Below, piece by piece: positions 1 to 13,500 of a stretch of 64,000 nucleotides of DNA (position 1 is the stretch's first letter; every line of letters starts with the position of its first letter). Source of the DNA: Megalonaias nervosa. Taxonomy: Eukaryota > Mollusca > Bivalvia > Unionida > Unionidae. The stretch lies in assembly GCA_016617855.1 (NCBI GenBank), contig JAECUM010016918.1:1-64000 (forward strand), in the 5' to 3' direction. A program made the translations under genes and the position numbers. The notes under the pieces were generated by a model, which was not told the origin of the DNA, did not search any database, and saw only the letters and a program-made list of their open reading frames with translations.

Positions 1-203
1 GCACTAGCAGGGCATGGCAGTCTCTATGCAGGCACTAGTAGGGCATGGCAGTCTCTCTGTAGGCACTAGTAGGGCATGGCAGTCTCTATGCAGGCACTAG
101 TAGGCATGGCAGTCTTTATGTAGGCACTTGTAGGCATGGCCATCTCTGTTTAGGCACTAGTAGAGCATGGCAGTCATTATGTTCGCACTAGCAGGGCCTT
201 ACA
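1..203. repeat. minisatellite, about 31-bp unit
   Basis: Six to seven imperfect copies of a unit like aggcactagtagggcatgg plus cagtctctatgc. The array continues off the left edge of the window. Confidence 0.9.
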
Positions 204-1427
204 GACCCTGGAGATTACTGACCAATGGGTCTCAATAAATGAACCTTTAGCAAAGATATAGAGTCTTGAACAAAACTTACTGTGTATTAATCATTATGTT
301 CTTATTAGACTTACATGACCATGACCACTAGATCCCTCAATCTAAAGCCCTTTACTACACCAAGTGCAGCCCTCCACAAACTTTAGTCAATGTACATGGT
401 TTAGAAAGAAAGATTTTTGTAATAAAATGACATTTTTCTTCTCTTAGTCAAGTGAGCTTGACCTATGTCCTTTTGACCCCAAAATTATAGGGCTTCATTC
501 TTACCCAGTTTTCAAATCTTCCACAAGCTTTGGTGAAAGTGAATCATCAAGAACTGAAACTTTCATGCAGAAACCATTTTTCTTCAATGAACTTCTGACC
601 CCAAAACTGATTTTATTTCCTTACACCAAGTACAAATTATCCAGACAGTTTGGTTATGTGTGTGATGTAGAACTAATGTTAAAGCATGGAAACAATTTAT
701 TAAGTTATCCACACAGTTTGGTTAGGTGTGTGATGTTGAACTGATGTTAAAGTGTGGAAATAAATTTACTTCTTTCAGTGAACCCTAAATGGAACCTATG
801 GGCAAAATTTAGTCCAGATATGTGAAACTGATGTTATTGTGGAAACTATAATGCAAACAAGGAAACGTTAACAAACAGAGTTAAACATGAACAGACTGGA
901 TCACATCATTAAACATGAACAGACTGGATCACATCATTAAACATGAACAGACTGGGTCACATCATTAAACATGAACAGACTGGGTCACATCATTAAAAAC
1001 AAAATTAACAAGAAAAATTAAAGACATATCATAATGATGAAATGTAACTTATTTAGGTAAAGTGGATACTCTCAACATGAAGCATTTTCTCCTTCAAATG
1101 AGTCAGTGAATTCATTCATTGCATGGTCCTATTCAAAGGATGAAATTATTATTCACCTTAGCTTCAATAATTGATGAATTTCCATTTCTCAGATCTATGG
1201 AACCATGCACTGACCTCCTTCAAAGAATGATATAGTAAAATCATAAACTACAGATGAGTTATCTTCCAACAAATCCTTCATTTACCTCCTTAGAAACATG
1301 TCATCTGCATACACTCCTTAGAAACCTGCCTGCATGCTTACAACCATATAAACATGTTGGCTGCGTACACATTTACCTCCTTAGAAACGTATCATCATCA
1401 TTACACAGTTACCTCCTGGAAATAATG
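204..1427. other. sequence downstream of the NAGLU stop; degenerate repeat tract
   Basis: Likely 3' UTR followed by flank. From about 430 to 800 it holds degenerate copies of the molluscan-type repeat (gacctatgtccttttgacccc, 'aagctttggtgaaagtg'), related to 12770-13460. At 882-997 there are four copies of a 28-bp unit (attaaacatgaacagactgg...). Minus-strand AATAAA-like sites occur near 695 and 612, but I cannot choose a poly(A) site. Confidence 0.5.
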
Positions 1428-1579
1428 TCATCTGCCTACCTCAGTTATCAATTTCTTTGTCTGTTTCATGAATTCTTTCTTTCTCATCAGTGAGAATTGT
1501 TGAAGATGATGAAAAAATTCACTATGAGTATCTGGGAAGTAGCGTTTGTAGATATCTAAAACTATTGTGACAGAATCAC
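1428..1579 (-). CDS. NAGLU: NAGLU last coding exon, with an extended C-terminus
   Basis: Acceptor TTTTTGCAG. It encodes [16 protein letters not shown], matching the end of vertebrate NAGLU. The frame then continues about 35 residues further, Lys/Phe-rich ([20 protein letters not shown]), to a TGA at 1430-1428. The extension beyond the family's usual end is not recognised. A GT inside its last codons (GAG|GTAGGC) could be a donor to an unseen further exon. Confidence 0.85.
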
Positions 1580-4500
1580 CTGCAAAAAGAAATGGTTGTT
1601 GATCACAAAAAATCTAGAAAACATTATGGAGGTATGGAATCATATATAAATGGTATTAAGTTTCTATATGTCATATATAGAATGGTAACAAGTTTCTATA
1701 AGTCATATATAGAATGGTAGTAAGTTTCTATATTCATATATAAAATGGTATTAAGTTTCTATGTCATATAAAGAATGGTATTAAGTTTCCATATGTCATG
1801 TATAAAATGGTGTTAAGTTTCTGTATGTCATATATAAAATGGTGTTAAGTTTCTATATGTCTTTACAACCAATTTAATTTCATATGGTATTAAGATTCTA
1901 GATATCTTTACAATTAATTTAATTTGATATGGTATTAGGCTTCTATATGTCTCTATAACCAGTTAAATTCATAGGGCAGTTCCATTAAAACATACATCAG
2001 ACCCAGGGAAGGCACTTTCGAAGTGGGGTACTCACCCACAGATGCAATTTAGAATTTTCTTATCATCTGAATATGAACTCTGTGAAATCAAAGTACCCTG
2101 GCATATATTTTTAAAAAAACGCCTTCCCTGGGTACCATGTATGTTTAAATGGAACAGCCCATACACTATTAAATTTATCTGGGTATGATTTCTTGTCTAA
2201 TATACTTAATAATAATTTTGCCACATCTAATAAAATAAAAAAATGATAATTTTCTAGATCTGTAACCACTTTAAAATGTATATCATTTTCACCATTGGAA
2301 TCCCAACACTTATTTTCAAAGCTGCCTGACAAAATTATTATAGAGCCTACTTCAAACTTGAAAGTACAACAATATGAACAAATGTTCCTGATCTGACAGA
2401 AATCAGTGTGTCTTAATTTAACTTCATTGTGAACTGAGTGGTGAATGTTCTGTATAAATACTAAGCAAATGAAAAACAAATTCAGTCTCAATCAATGTTC
2501 TATAATTGTTTGATATTGCAGCCACAATAAGAAATTGACAGCTGTTTGGTCCTCCAAAGCTGTCCTTTAGCAGTAACTTCAATAATACATGTACCCTTCA
2601 TCAAAGAAAGCTGACTACAATCTTCAATAACAACAAAAAACTTTCATCAAAGGAAGTCAGCTGCAAATTTAAATAAAGCAATGGTATTAGATGGATTGTT
2701 GCATTTTCCAATGTGACTGGAACACGTTTATTGTGCCATGAAAGTTTCATTGTTGCAGGAAAAAAGTATGCTTTTGGTTGTTACCAATGGTGGCCTAAAA
2801 TGCAAATTAAATTTCCAATCTTTTGAAACAATTAATATCTGGCCATCAAGTTAACTGAAGATGAGGTATGCTATAAAGATGATTGTTAAACTTTTTAATT
2901 TGTTCATGTTTCCATTTCCCCATTAATAGCCTCATCCCTGGGTTGCCTCGGCAAGATTATATTTACAACAGTTGTATTGTTTAGTGGCAATCAGATATTG
3001 ATCAAAAGTGAGAAGTACCAATTTTTTTATATTAGGTCAGATGATCTTAGAGGGTTCTTACCAACAGGCTGTGATGGATACTTGCTCTTGCTCAGTGTAA
3101 ATGGTTGTTCCACCTTAAGGAATGTGTCCATGTCATACTGAGTTTGGTTAAATTTAACACCCTGTAAAATGATATAAAAAATATGTAAATAAATTTGTTA
3201 CGAGTCTAGGCTCTTACAATAAGTAACAGAAAAGAGTGAAAACAACAAGCTTTGTAAAATTTAACAAATAATTTATTTCCCTAGAATACCAAGTGAAAAA
3301 TTAAGAAAAAAGAACTTACAGTTTTACGAATCAAATCCAAAAATAATCCAAGAATTAAAAAATAGAAGTCCTAGTATTAAAAAGTCCTGAATGAATCTGA
3401 GTTCGAGTCTCGCTGAAATCCAAAATAGAAGGCGATGACGTCTGTTGTAGTCTGTGAAGAATCACAGAAAGTATTATTCCAGTTTTGAATTCCGTATAAA
3501 TTCCAATGAATGACTTTGTCCAAGAATTTTGTAAGAGCACTTATGTATTTCCAGGGAAAAGAGTCACTTGAAATAAAATATAATTTCAACTCAAACTGGT
3601 CACAACATAACTTAATGTGTCAATTGTTTGGAGCCCAACTGAACAATTTCTATCAAGACAACAGTTATACACTAGTTTAAGACAGATTTCTGTATGAGGG
3701 TCAATCTTCCAGAAAAATTAGAAGTTTGTAACAATAAGTACATGTTTCATATCACATACTCCAGGTATGGCCTTGACTTAACGATTCTTACTCTGAGAAA
3801 GAATATAAAAAAAAATATATAAAAAAAAGTTGTTTACCAAAACTGTCACTGGTTCTGAATCAAGGTCAGAAACTAGATACAGTGTTTCTATTATTAGGTG
3901 TTTATCATTGAAATAAAAAAAAACAACAGTCAGGTCAAACAGAACTGAACTGAATTCATGGACAATATCAAATCCAGTAAACAAAGTTACATTACAGTAG
4001 CATGTAATGGAATTAAAAAATTTTTAAAACTAACAAACAATTAAATTAAATATATATAACACTTCCCCCCATAAAAGAAAAAGAAAGATTTATATAATAA
4101 AGCTTTCTTTTTACCATAGGTCAATTATACATGAGGTTTATAAAAAAAATAACATAAGAAGAAATCTTATGAATGATACAAAGTATACATGAAATAATAT
4201 ATTTCTATACACGGGAAAGTGCATCTGCAATCAAATTGTCTTTTCCCTTGATGTGCCTGATGTCAATATTATATTCCTGTAACAACAAACTCCACCTTAA
4301 TAATCTCTGATTTTTGTTTTTCATCTTGCTGATGAATGTAAGGGGGTTGTGATCACTAAACACAATAATCAGAGAAGGAGATGAACTAATGTAAACTTCA
4401 AAATGCTGTAATGCCAATATCAAAGCCAAACATTCCGTCTTGATTGTTGAATAATTTCTTTGGTGGTTATTTAATTTCTTAGAAAAATAGTACACTGGAT

Positions 4501-7500
4501 GATCAACACCATTTTTATTTTCTTGAATCAATACTGCTCCAACCACAACATCACTTGCATCAAAGTATAGTTTAAATTAATGACTGAAATTTGGAGCTGT
4601 AAGAACTGGTGCACTCTTAAGTATGGCCTTTAACTTATCAAAAGCCTCCTGACATTTTTCAGTCCAATGAAACTTGGTTTTCCTGCTCAATAAATTTGTC
4701 AGGGGTTCAGCAATTATGGAAAAATTGGAACAAAATTTCCAATAGTATCCAGCCATACCTAAAAATTACATCAGCAGCTTTTTACTGACAGGCACAGGGA
4801 AATCAGAGATAGCCTTGACCTTAACATCTATAGGTTTAACTTGTCCATGTCGCACGATATGCCCTAGAAATGTTACACAAGCATGGCAGAACTCAATTTT
4901 GGATAAATTAATTGGTCAAACTTGCATTAGTGAGTCTGTCAAAGAATTTCTGAATTGTTGCTAAGAGTTCTTTCCAAATGTCGTTGTAGATGATGGCATC
5001 ATCGATGTAAGCATCACAATTATCTAGACCAGAAGTAATCATGTTCATTAAACATTTAAAAGTACTTGGTGAACCTTTCGTCCCAAATGGCATCACTTTA
5101 TATTGAAAAAGTCCATCTGGAGTCATGAATGCCGAAATTTCCTTTGACCTTTCCGTCGGTGGAATTTGCCACAATCCTTTCAGAAGGTCAAATTTGGTGA
5201 CATACTTTGCATTTCCAATTTTATCAATGCAGTCATCGATTCTGGGTAATGGAAATGAATCTGTTTTAGTCTCACTGTTCACTTTTGTATAATCCGTGCA
5301 CATGCGGAAAGTTTTATCTGGTTTCAGAACAAGTATACATGCGAAACTCCAGTCACTTTTACTAGGCTCTATGAAATTATTTTCCAGCAAATACTGTATT
5401 TCTGTTTTCAAGTATTCCTGTTTGAGAGGGTTCATCCTGTATGGGTGCTGTTTCACAGGTTTGGAATTTACAATTTCAACATCATGGTAAATTTTGCTTG
5501 TTCTTGTAGGAACATCTGGAAATAAGTGCTCATATTCAAGTAATAACTATTTAAGTTCATTCCTTTCTTGTTGTTGCAAATGTCAAAGTTTCTGGTCCAG
5601 ATTATTCATAATTTCCAAATTCCAAAGATTTGTTGCTTCAAAATCAATAGTGTCTGATATTGCATTCCTTCACTTAAATCCTCACTGAGTGGGATAGGTA
5701 CGACTATATTAATTGCATGCTGCATGATTAACTTGGCTATCTCTCTCAACATACTGGTAATAATTTCAGCCCATACTAGTACTCCGTTAATTTATTTACA
5801 TCCCAGGAGTACTATTATTATAATTTAACTCATTCATTTTCTTCTTAACTTTATAAGGGCCATAATACCTAATCTGAAGAAAACTTTGAAGAATGAGCAA
5901 GAGAGACAGAACTCGTTTACAAGATCAAACGTTCTCTCCATTGAAGATCTGTCAAACCATAATTTCACTTTTGACTTGAATTGCTGGATGTCAAATTCAA
6001 GCATAATTAGCTGGAAAATTCCAGATATAAAGTTTGACCCTTGATCAGATTGGACAGATTTGGGATTGCCAAATTGAGTAAAAAACTTTATCAAAGCTTT
6101 CACTATTGTTTTGGTTTTAATATTCCTCAAAAGGAATTGCCTCTGGGAATCTTGTTGACGCACACATAACGGTCAACAAGTATTGTTTACCTGACTTGGT
6201 CTTAGGTAAGGGACCGACACAATCTACCATTATTTTGCTAAATGGCTCATCAAATGCAGGAATAGGTTGCAGGTGAGCCTTAGGTATCTTCTGGTTTTGC
6301 TTTCCTACCATTTGACAAGTATGACAAGATCTTCAGTATTTACAAACATCACTTTTAAGTTTTGGCCAATAGAAGTGATTCAAGATCTTGTGATCAGTCT
6401 TATTAATCCCTAAATAACCAGCAAAGGAGTTTCATGGGCCAGACTAAGATTTTCCTGTCTGTACGATTTTGGAACTACAATCTGATAGTTCACTGACCAC
6501 TCATCACCAGCAGGTACCTCGTGAGGTCTCCATTTTCTCATAAGAATTCCATTTTTAATGAAATAACAGACAGGTACTTCAGTAGCTTCAGTTTCACTAA
6601 TGGCCCTTTGAAACAAACAGGAGATTCAGGATCTTTTTCCTGTTTGATGACAAATGATTGTCGTTTGTCACCCTGATTAGAAAAAAGAGAATGAGCAGTT
6701 AAAAGAGGATCACTGTGATCAATACCTTTTGATTAATCCAAACAAGGAGTGAAAGTGACCTCACCAAAAGCCTGACCAATACATATGTCAGTTAAAGGAA
6801 TGCTTTCCTGAGCAACATAATTCTCAAGGGCTTTCTTTGCCATAGCTCTAGTAACTGCACAAGCTGGGTATAAATCAGGGAATTCTTTTTCAATTGGATC
6901 GACTTTCCGATCCAAACAAGGCTTGTCAGTTACAAGTGGATTAACCACAACCTTATCTCCAGCTAGGTCATTGCTTAGTAATAAATGAATGCCCTCAACA
7001 GGTAAAGAAGACACTGTTCCGACTGTCATGGGTCCTGAGACTAAGTCTGATGACAAATTTATACAATGGAGAGAAACATTAACAAAGCCGCACTCTACTC
7101 CCTGAATACGAACACTCTCATTAGAAGAAGAATTCTCATAAAAAAGCTAAATACCTGATAATAAAAGACTCTGAGAAACATCTGTGTCCCTTAAAATTTT
7201 AATAGGGATGGGATTGGCCAAATCACCCAAGAGTGATATAGAACCCTTCAACATGAACGGTTCATAATTCTCCATAATAAAATCAGACTGGGGTTTATTA
7301 GATCCAGCAAATGTATTGCTTTCAATACATGACTGTCACCTTGACCTCTTAGAAATAAGAGAATCTGGAATATGTCTGTCTTGATTCTGATGCTTATTTT
7401 TCAATTTGTAGCAATCAGAAATAACGTGTCCTTTCTTCTTGCAATAGGTACACGTGGGAAGAGATAAGGGTTTTTGATTAAGTTTATTAGAAACCTGATT

Positions 7501-10500
7501 TCTAAAAGTTGTGTCAGATTGAAATTTAGAAGGGCTCTTATTAGGCTGAAATACTTTTTCACCAGAAGACTGCTGAGTGGAAGACTTGTCTACAGAAGAA
7601 ACTTTATGAGCTAAGGAATACTTGTCAGCAGCATGAGCAGCATTTTCCAAGGTTTTGACCTCATGCTCATCAAGACAAGTCTTAATGTCACTATGGACAC
7701 AGTTCTTGAACTCTTCAAGTAATACAAGTTGTCTGAGACTTTCATAATCTTGATCAACTTTCTTGGCTAAGCACCATCTATCAATTAACTGCTCTTTTTC
7801 TCTCGCAAATTCAACATGAGTTTGTCCAGCTTCTTTTTTATAGTTCCTGAATTTTGCCAATAAGCCTCTGGGACTAACTCATAACCCTTTAAGATGCATT
7901 CCTTAACCAGATCATAGTCAGCAATTTGCTGTAGTGACAGTGAATTGTAAATATCACTAGCTTTACCAGTAAATACACACTGTAATAATAGAGTCCAATG
8001 CTCCCTTGGCCACTTCAAATTTTCAGCAATTATTTCAAACTAAGGAAAATATTTGTCTCCTTCTTTTTCTCTAAAAGAGGGCACTAACCTAATATTCTTA
8101 GTAATATAAAAACTTGAATTTGTATCTAAAGTGGGAATGTGCTTTTCACTTGCCAGCTCTAATTCTCTTAATCTAAATTGATATTCCCTTTCTTCCTTCT
8201 CTCTTTGCATTTGCATCTGTCTGTCTGTCTCTCTCTCTCTCCTCTTTCTCCAATTGCAAATGCATTTGTTTCTCTCTCTCCTCCTTATCTAATTGCATTT
8301 GTTTCTCTTCTTTCTGTAACTGCATTTGTTTCTCTCTCTCCTCTTTTCCAATTGTAACTGCGCTTGTTTCTCTTCTTTCTGTCTCTCTTTCTCTCCTCTT
8401 TCTCAAACTGCAACTGCATTTGTTTCTCTCTCTCTTTCTCCAATAGCATTTGTTTCTCTTCTTTCTGTAACTGCATTTGCATTTGTTTTTCTTCTTTATG
8501 TTTCTGAAGTTCCAGCTTTCTTAACTCAAATTCCATTTTGTATTTTAATTTTAATTCCTTTATTTTTATGTCAGAGTCTGATACAGATTACTGATCGAAA
8601 CCAAAGCACTTTTATCCAAAACATTCTTTTCCACCAAATACATGACCAAAATGTTTTTTATTTCTTGCTTTGTTAAAGAAGCTTTTGCCTGAGAAAGATC
8701 ATATTTTCTGGCAAGCTGGAGTGATTCATCTTTTTTCAAAAAGTCTAACTGTTCCTGGGTAGGATTTGAAAGAAATATCTCCACTTTTGATGACACTGTA
8801 AAAAAGCCTGTTGATTTCACTAAAGATTTCAAAAATGTGAAATAATACTTGGGATTTAAAAAACAGATACAGTGTTTCTATTATTAGGTGTTTATCAATG
8901 AAATAAAAAAAAGTCAAGTCAAACAGAACTGAACTGAATTTTTGGACAATGTCAAATCTAGTAAACAAAGTTACATTACAATAGCATGTAATGGAATTAA
9001 AAAAAATTAAAACTAGCAACAAACCATTAAATTAAATATACATAACAAATTGCAATACTTATAATGAATTCAGATTGACAGAAATATGAATGTTTAGGTC
9101 ACCAAAGGCAATAAGACAATATTTACAGTCAATATGAGATGGGATGTGTTTATATTCAAGAAAAAGTGATGTGAATGGACATGTCTATTTTCAATACCAA
9201 TTACAGAATAATGAACATTTATAAACCATATTGTTGGCATAACACCATTATGGTCCAATAGCTACAAAATACCAATTACAGAATAATGAACATTTATAAA
9301 CCATATTGTTGGCTAACACCATTATGGTCCAATAGCTACAAAATAAAAACGTAAAAATGAACTGGTGACATATAAAATCATTTATTTACTTGAGAACAAC
9401 CTAATTTTGTAAAAGTGACTCTCCCTAACATGTAAGCAAACTGCAATCCTTGCCAGCATGTAGTATGCTTTCCTGACACACTTTTTGTAAGGGTCTAAAA
9501 ATGAAAGATAGTACAGTTCTGTCAGGATACAAATAATATAGAGTTATGTTTATAAAATATGTATGCCACAAATGTAAACCAAAATGATTAAGTCAAAACA
9601 AAACAGTTTAACATGTATACAAATGTAAAACACTGTATTATGGCAAGAAAATTTAATTAGTGATCTACATATGAATACAAACAAATTCATTACATTCAAT
9701 TTGTCTACCTTGTTTTTGGTTAATAAGGTTCTTGTAAAAAAATGTTTAAGTTCCACAATTTCAAACCTGTTTTAGAAAAAATTAAAAATTGTTGTTATGG
9801 GCTGAAAAGTTAATAAAATATGTAAAACAAATTTCCTGCAATGACCTGAAAAGCTATTTAGGTCATCTATGTATTAAAATAAATATGTCTACCAAATTTC
9901 ATCTGTCAATCTCAAGTTATTTGTTCTTTGCCTAATCTTGCTAACATTATTAAAAAAGCACAAGTCAAAAAATGTAAAAATGTGTAATGAATTTAAAAAC
10001 TGGTCTGAGTGGTTTTTGTTCAGTATTGCCAACAAGCTTCTTGGCAGGGGTAAACAGACGATGTATATATTGTACAGTAACTGTACAAAATTAAGAAAAC
10101 TTTTATTTGATGTGATGTGATGTGATTGTGATTTTTAACGTAGCTTTAACAATTTTTCAGTCATATCGCTACGATGTCTGCAGTGTGGCAGTTAATAGTG
10201 ATGTCTAGCACTGGGGCATCATGCCGCAGACATGTAGCATCATAACCCACCCAGTCACATTATTCTAACACCAGGCCGACCAGTCCTAACACTAACCTTG
10301 TAATGCTGAGTGCCAAGCGAGGCAGCTATTAGTACCATTTTTGTAAGTCTTTGGTATGACTCGACCGGGGATCGAACCCATGACCTCCCGCATCCGAGGC
10401 AGACGCTCTAACCACTAGGCCACCGGAGCGGTCAAACTTTTATTTCTTTTTTACTTTAAATACAGGCATTTAATGAAGAATTAGCTGAACAATATACAGT

Positions 10501-13500
10501 CCTATCAAAAATCATATCATGTCACAAGTTCGCTCTTACAATCATTGGAATTACCCTCAAACAGGAACATCATTGTCAAACTTATACAGGTATCAGGGTC
10601 AAAGTTAATTCGTATGAGCCAGTCAAGCCAAAGAATATTATCATCATTGTCATCATCCTAAACTGACATATCACTGTCCATATCAAGCTGACAACTTCAA
10701 TGGCTTTTAGAATACTGCTTTGTCAGTCTCCATTGGCAAAGCATCAAAAGTGAGGCCACATGCCTGGTTAATAAAGCCCTGATATTAAATAAATAATACA
10801 AGCACACAATGTATTATTGATCAAGGACACAAATAAATGGCATCAATCACAATTAGATTATCAGCAGATAAACATAGTCTTTCTCAAATTGCTTACATAC
10901 AAGCACTTTTAGTTTTTAATAAGAAGTTTTATGAATCAGTAGATCATATATTTACTGAATAGAAGTGAAGGTCAATATGATGGGTTTGCTGATTCATTTT
11001 CACAAAAACAAAGGTTTATAATTGTTTCATTACATGATATAAAGGTAAGCTTTGAAACTGAACTTGTTTCAGACTACTGAAATGCTATTTAAGCTCCTTG
11101 ATACCAGAAACAAGTAGGTCATGATGTCCCAATGATGACACCACAAACAAATAGGCCATGATGTCCAAGCGACAACACCAAAAATAAATAGGCCATGATG
11201 CCCCAGTGATGACACCAAAAATTAAATAAGCCATGATGTCACAGTGATGATACTACAAAAGGCAATGATGTCCCAGTGATAACACCAAAAATAAATAGGC
11301 CATGATGTCTCAAGGATAACACCAAAAATGAATAGGCCATGATGTCCAAGTGATGATACTACAAATAGGCCATGATGTCCCAGTGATAACACCAAAAATG
11401 AATAGGCCATGATGTCCTAGTGATGATACTACAAACAGGCCATGATGTCCCAGTGATAGCACCAAAAAATAAATAGGCCATGATATCCCAGTGATGATAC
11501 TATAAATAGGCCATGATATCCCAATGATAAGACCAAAACTAAATAAGCCATAATGTTCCAGTGATAACACCAAAAATGAATATCACATAATGTCCCAGTG
11601 ATAATACTACAAATAGGCCATGATGTCCCAGTAAAAACACCAAACAAAAATAGGCCATGATGTCTCAGTGATAACACCAAAAATAAATAGGCCATGATGT
11701 CCCAGTGATGACACTACAAATTGGCCATGATGTCCCAGTGATAACACCTAAATTAATAGGCCAAAATGTCCCAATGATAACAACAAAAATAAATAGTGAT
11801 ATCGTGACAATGCAATCTGATGATTTATCAAAAAATCACAAGATATGTCAACTGTTTGAAAGAAAATCTGTCATAGAAATCTTGCAATGAAAGAAAATAT
11901 AGTATTTCGTATGTGTCTTTAAAATTAATCAAGGTTACCTGACTTAAACACGCTGTCAGACTACTGATGAATAACTCCCATCTTGGTTTGTAATACCTGT
12001 AAATATGCAAGTAACAAGATATATCAGTTACTTAAAGAATGGATCTTTACTGAAGACATAATCATAGACTTAGAATCTTTATTCATAGTCTGTATGCAAG
12101 ACATAACAATTAATATAGCCTATGCTGGAGTTTTGACTGACTATTTATGACAGTAGTAATACATATTCATCTCACTGTAATTGAAAACAATTAATTAGTA
12201 CAAACAGGAATTGATACAAAGGATCTAATCAAAATATAAAAAACTTGTAACTTGCAAACATGGAGAGACCAAAATGACTAAATACATTAAATCCATGCAA
12301 AGAGCCTGTAAGTATAACATATCCCATACAAACATATATAATAACTGAAAAGATATGGATGCATACATACATATATGTAAAACTGTCAAACAACTGGTTT
12401 GGTTTTTGGGGTTTAATGCCATTTTTAGCACATGATAGGCTATACATGGTGGTCAATATGTTTGGTGGAAGAAGAACTCTGGGAGATCCCAGCAGGAACC
12501 ACTGAACAATGGGAAGCTAATGGCAAGTTTTCTCCCATACCCATCTTGGTAAAGCTAAGACTCAAGCTCACCAAGCAGAGGTGAGATGTGTGAATGATCT
12601 GTAAAGGCAAGTGCTTTCGACCACTCTGCGGCCATCCAGGGTCCCCTGTCCACTAATTAACTAAAGTGAAGTTTGTTATGTCAAGAAGTCTTTCTGATTT
12701 AGTTGCAAAAGTACTGTGAATGGTACTACTCCATATTTTTTAGTCCTTAATGCAGATAACTTAAATTTTTTTTGCAGAAACCCCACTTTTCTTCTTTCTG
12801 CCACAGAGACCTTGACCTTTAGACCCCCAAAGTATCAGGCTTCTTCCTTACCTTAACTGTAAACATCCACAAGTTTGTTTGAGGTCTGATGTAGAACTAA
12901 TGTGCTGAAACCAGATTTCTTTTTTCAGTCACAAAGTCTGACCCAGGTATATGATATCAAGGTGATGTTATTATTGTGCAAAAACCATTTTTATTATTTT
13001 AGTCAGTGACCTTTACCTCTGACCTTTTGACCTAAAATTGAAAGAGTTCTTCCTTACCCTAAGTACAAGCCATCTTCAAACTTTGGTGTAAATAGGAACT
13101 CAAGTTAATATGCAGAAACCATATTTCTTCTTTCAGTTACTGTAACTCTAACCTTTGACCTTTTGATCTCAAAATGGAGAATTATTCTTTACCCCAAGTG
13201 CAAACCAGCCATAAAAATTTGTTAAATGTAGATGGCTGAGAACTTGAACTATTGTGTAGAAGCTAACTTTGTCATCTATTAGTCACAACAACCTTAACCT
13301 ATGAATTTTTAACCCCCAAATCAGTAGATTCTTCCTAACCACAAGTGCAAGCAATCCATACAGTTTGGTATTGGCAGATGGTGAACAACTCAAGTTATTG
13401 TGCAGAAGACAACTCAATAACAGATGGATGAATGAAAAGACAGACAGCTGGAAAGTACATAATAATATAACTCACCAAATAAAATACAATATTACTCAAA

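Larger units (their letters stand above)
3196..9048 (-). mobile_element. decayed Ty3/gypsy LTR retrotransposon, Gmr1-like domain order
   Basis: Read on the minus strand, the internal region runs gag (8832-7336), protease (about 7290-6733), integrase (6616-5834), RT (about 5500-4560), RNase H (about 4560-4205), then a G-run polypurine tract (gggggg beside 4062) and an 866-bp 3' LTR (4061-3196, TG...CA). The 5' LTR (9048-8858) keeps only its outer 190 bp, and a deletion has joined it almost directly to gag. Both ends are flanked by AATT (3192-3195, 9049-9052), a 4-bp target duplication. RT and RNase H are clearly gypsy-type, but integrase precedes RT, as in the Gmr1 group. Frameshifts and stops mark it as dead. 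Confidence 0.9.

Noticed and set aside
2111..2491. 126-codon minus-strand ORF with protein-like composition
   Set aside because: Its end lies in a MITE, no splice sites join it to NAGLU phase, and no family is recognised.
8326..8676. 116-codon plus-strand ORF, Leu/Ser-rich
   Set aside because: Antisense shadow of the repetitive Gag tract of the gypsy element.
10360..10433. possible tRNA gene on the minus strand
   Set aside because: Box A and B are present, but a SINE body, a repetitive tail and 12-bp target duplications follow, so it is a retroposon head.
11222..11695. minus-strand ORFs rich in GHHGLF and GTSWPI repeats
   Set aside because: Derived from the 36-bp minisatellite; no gene context.
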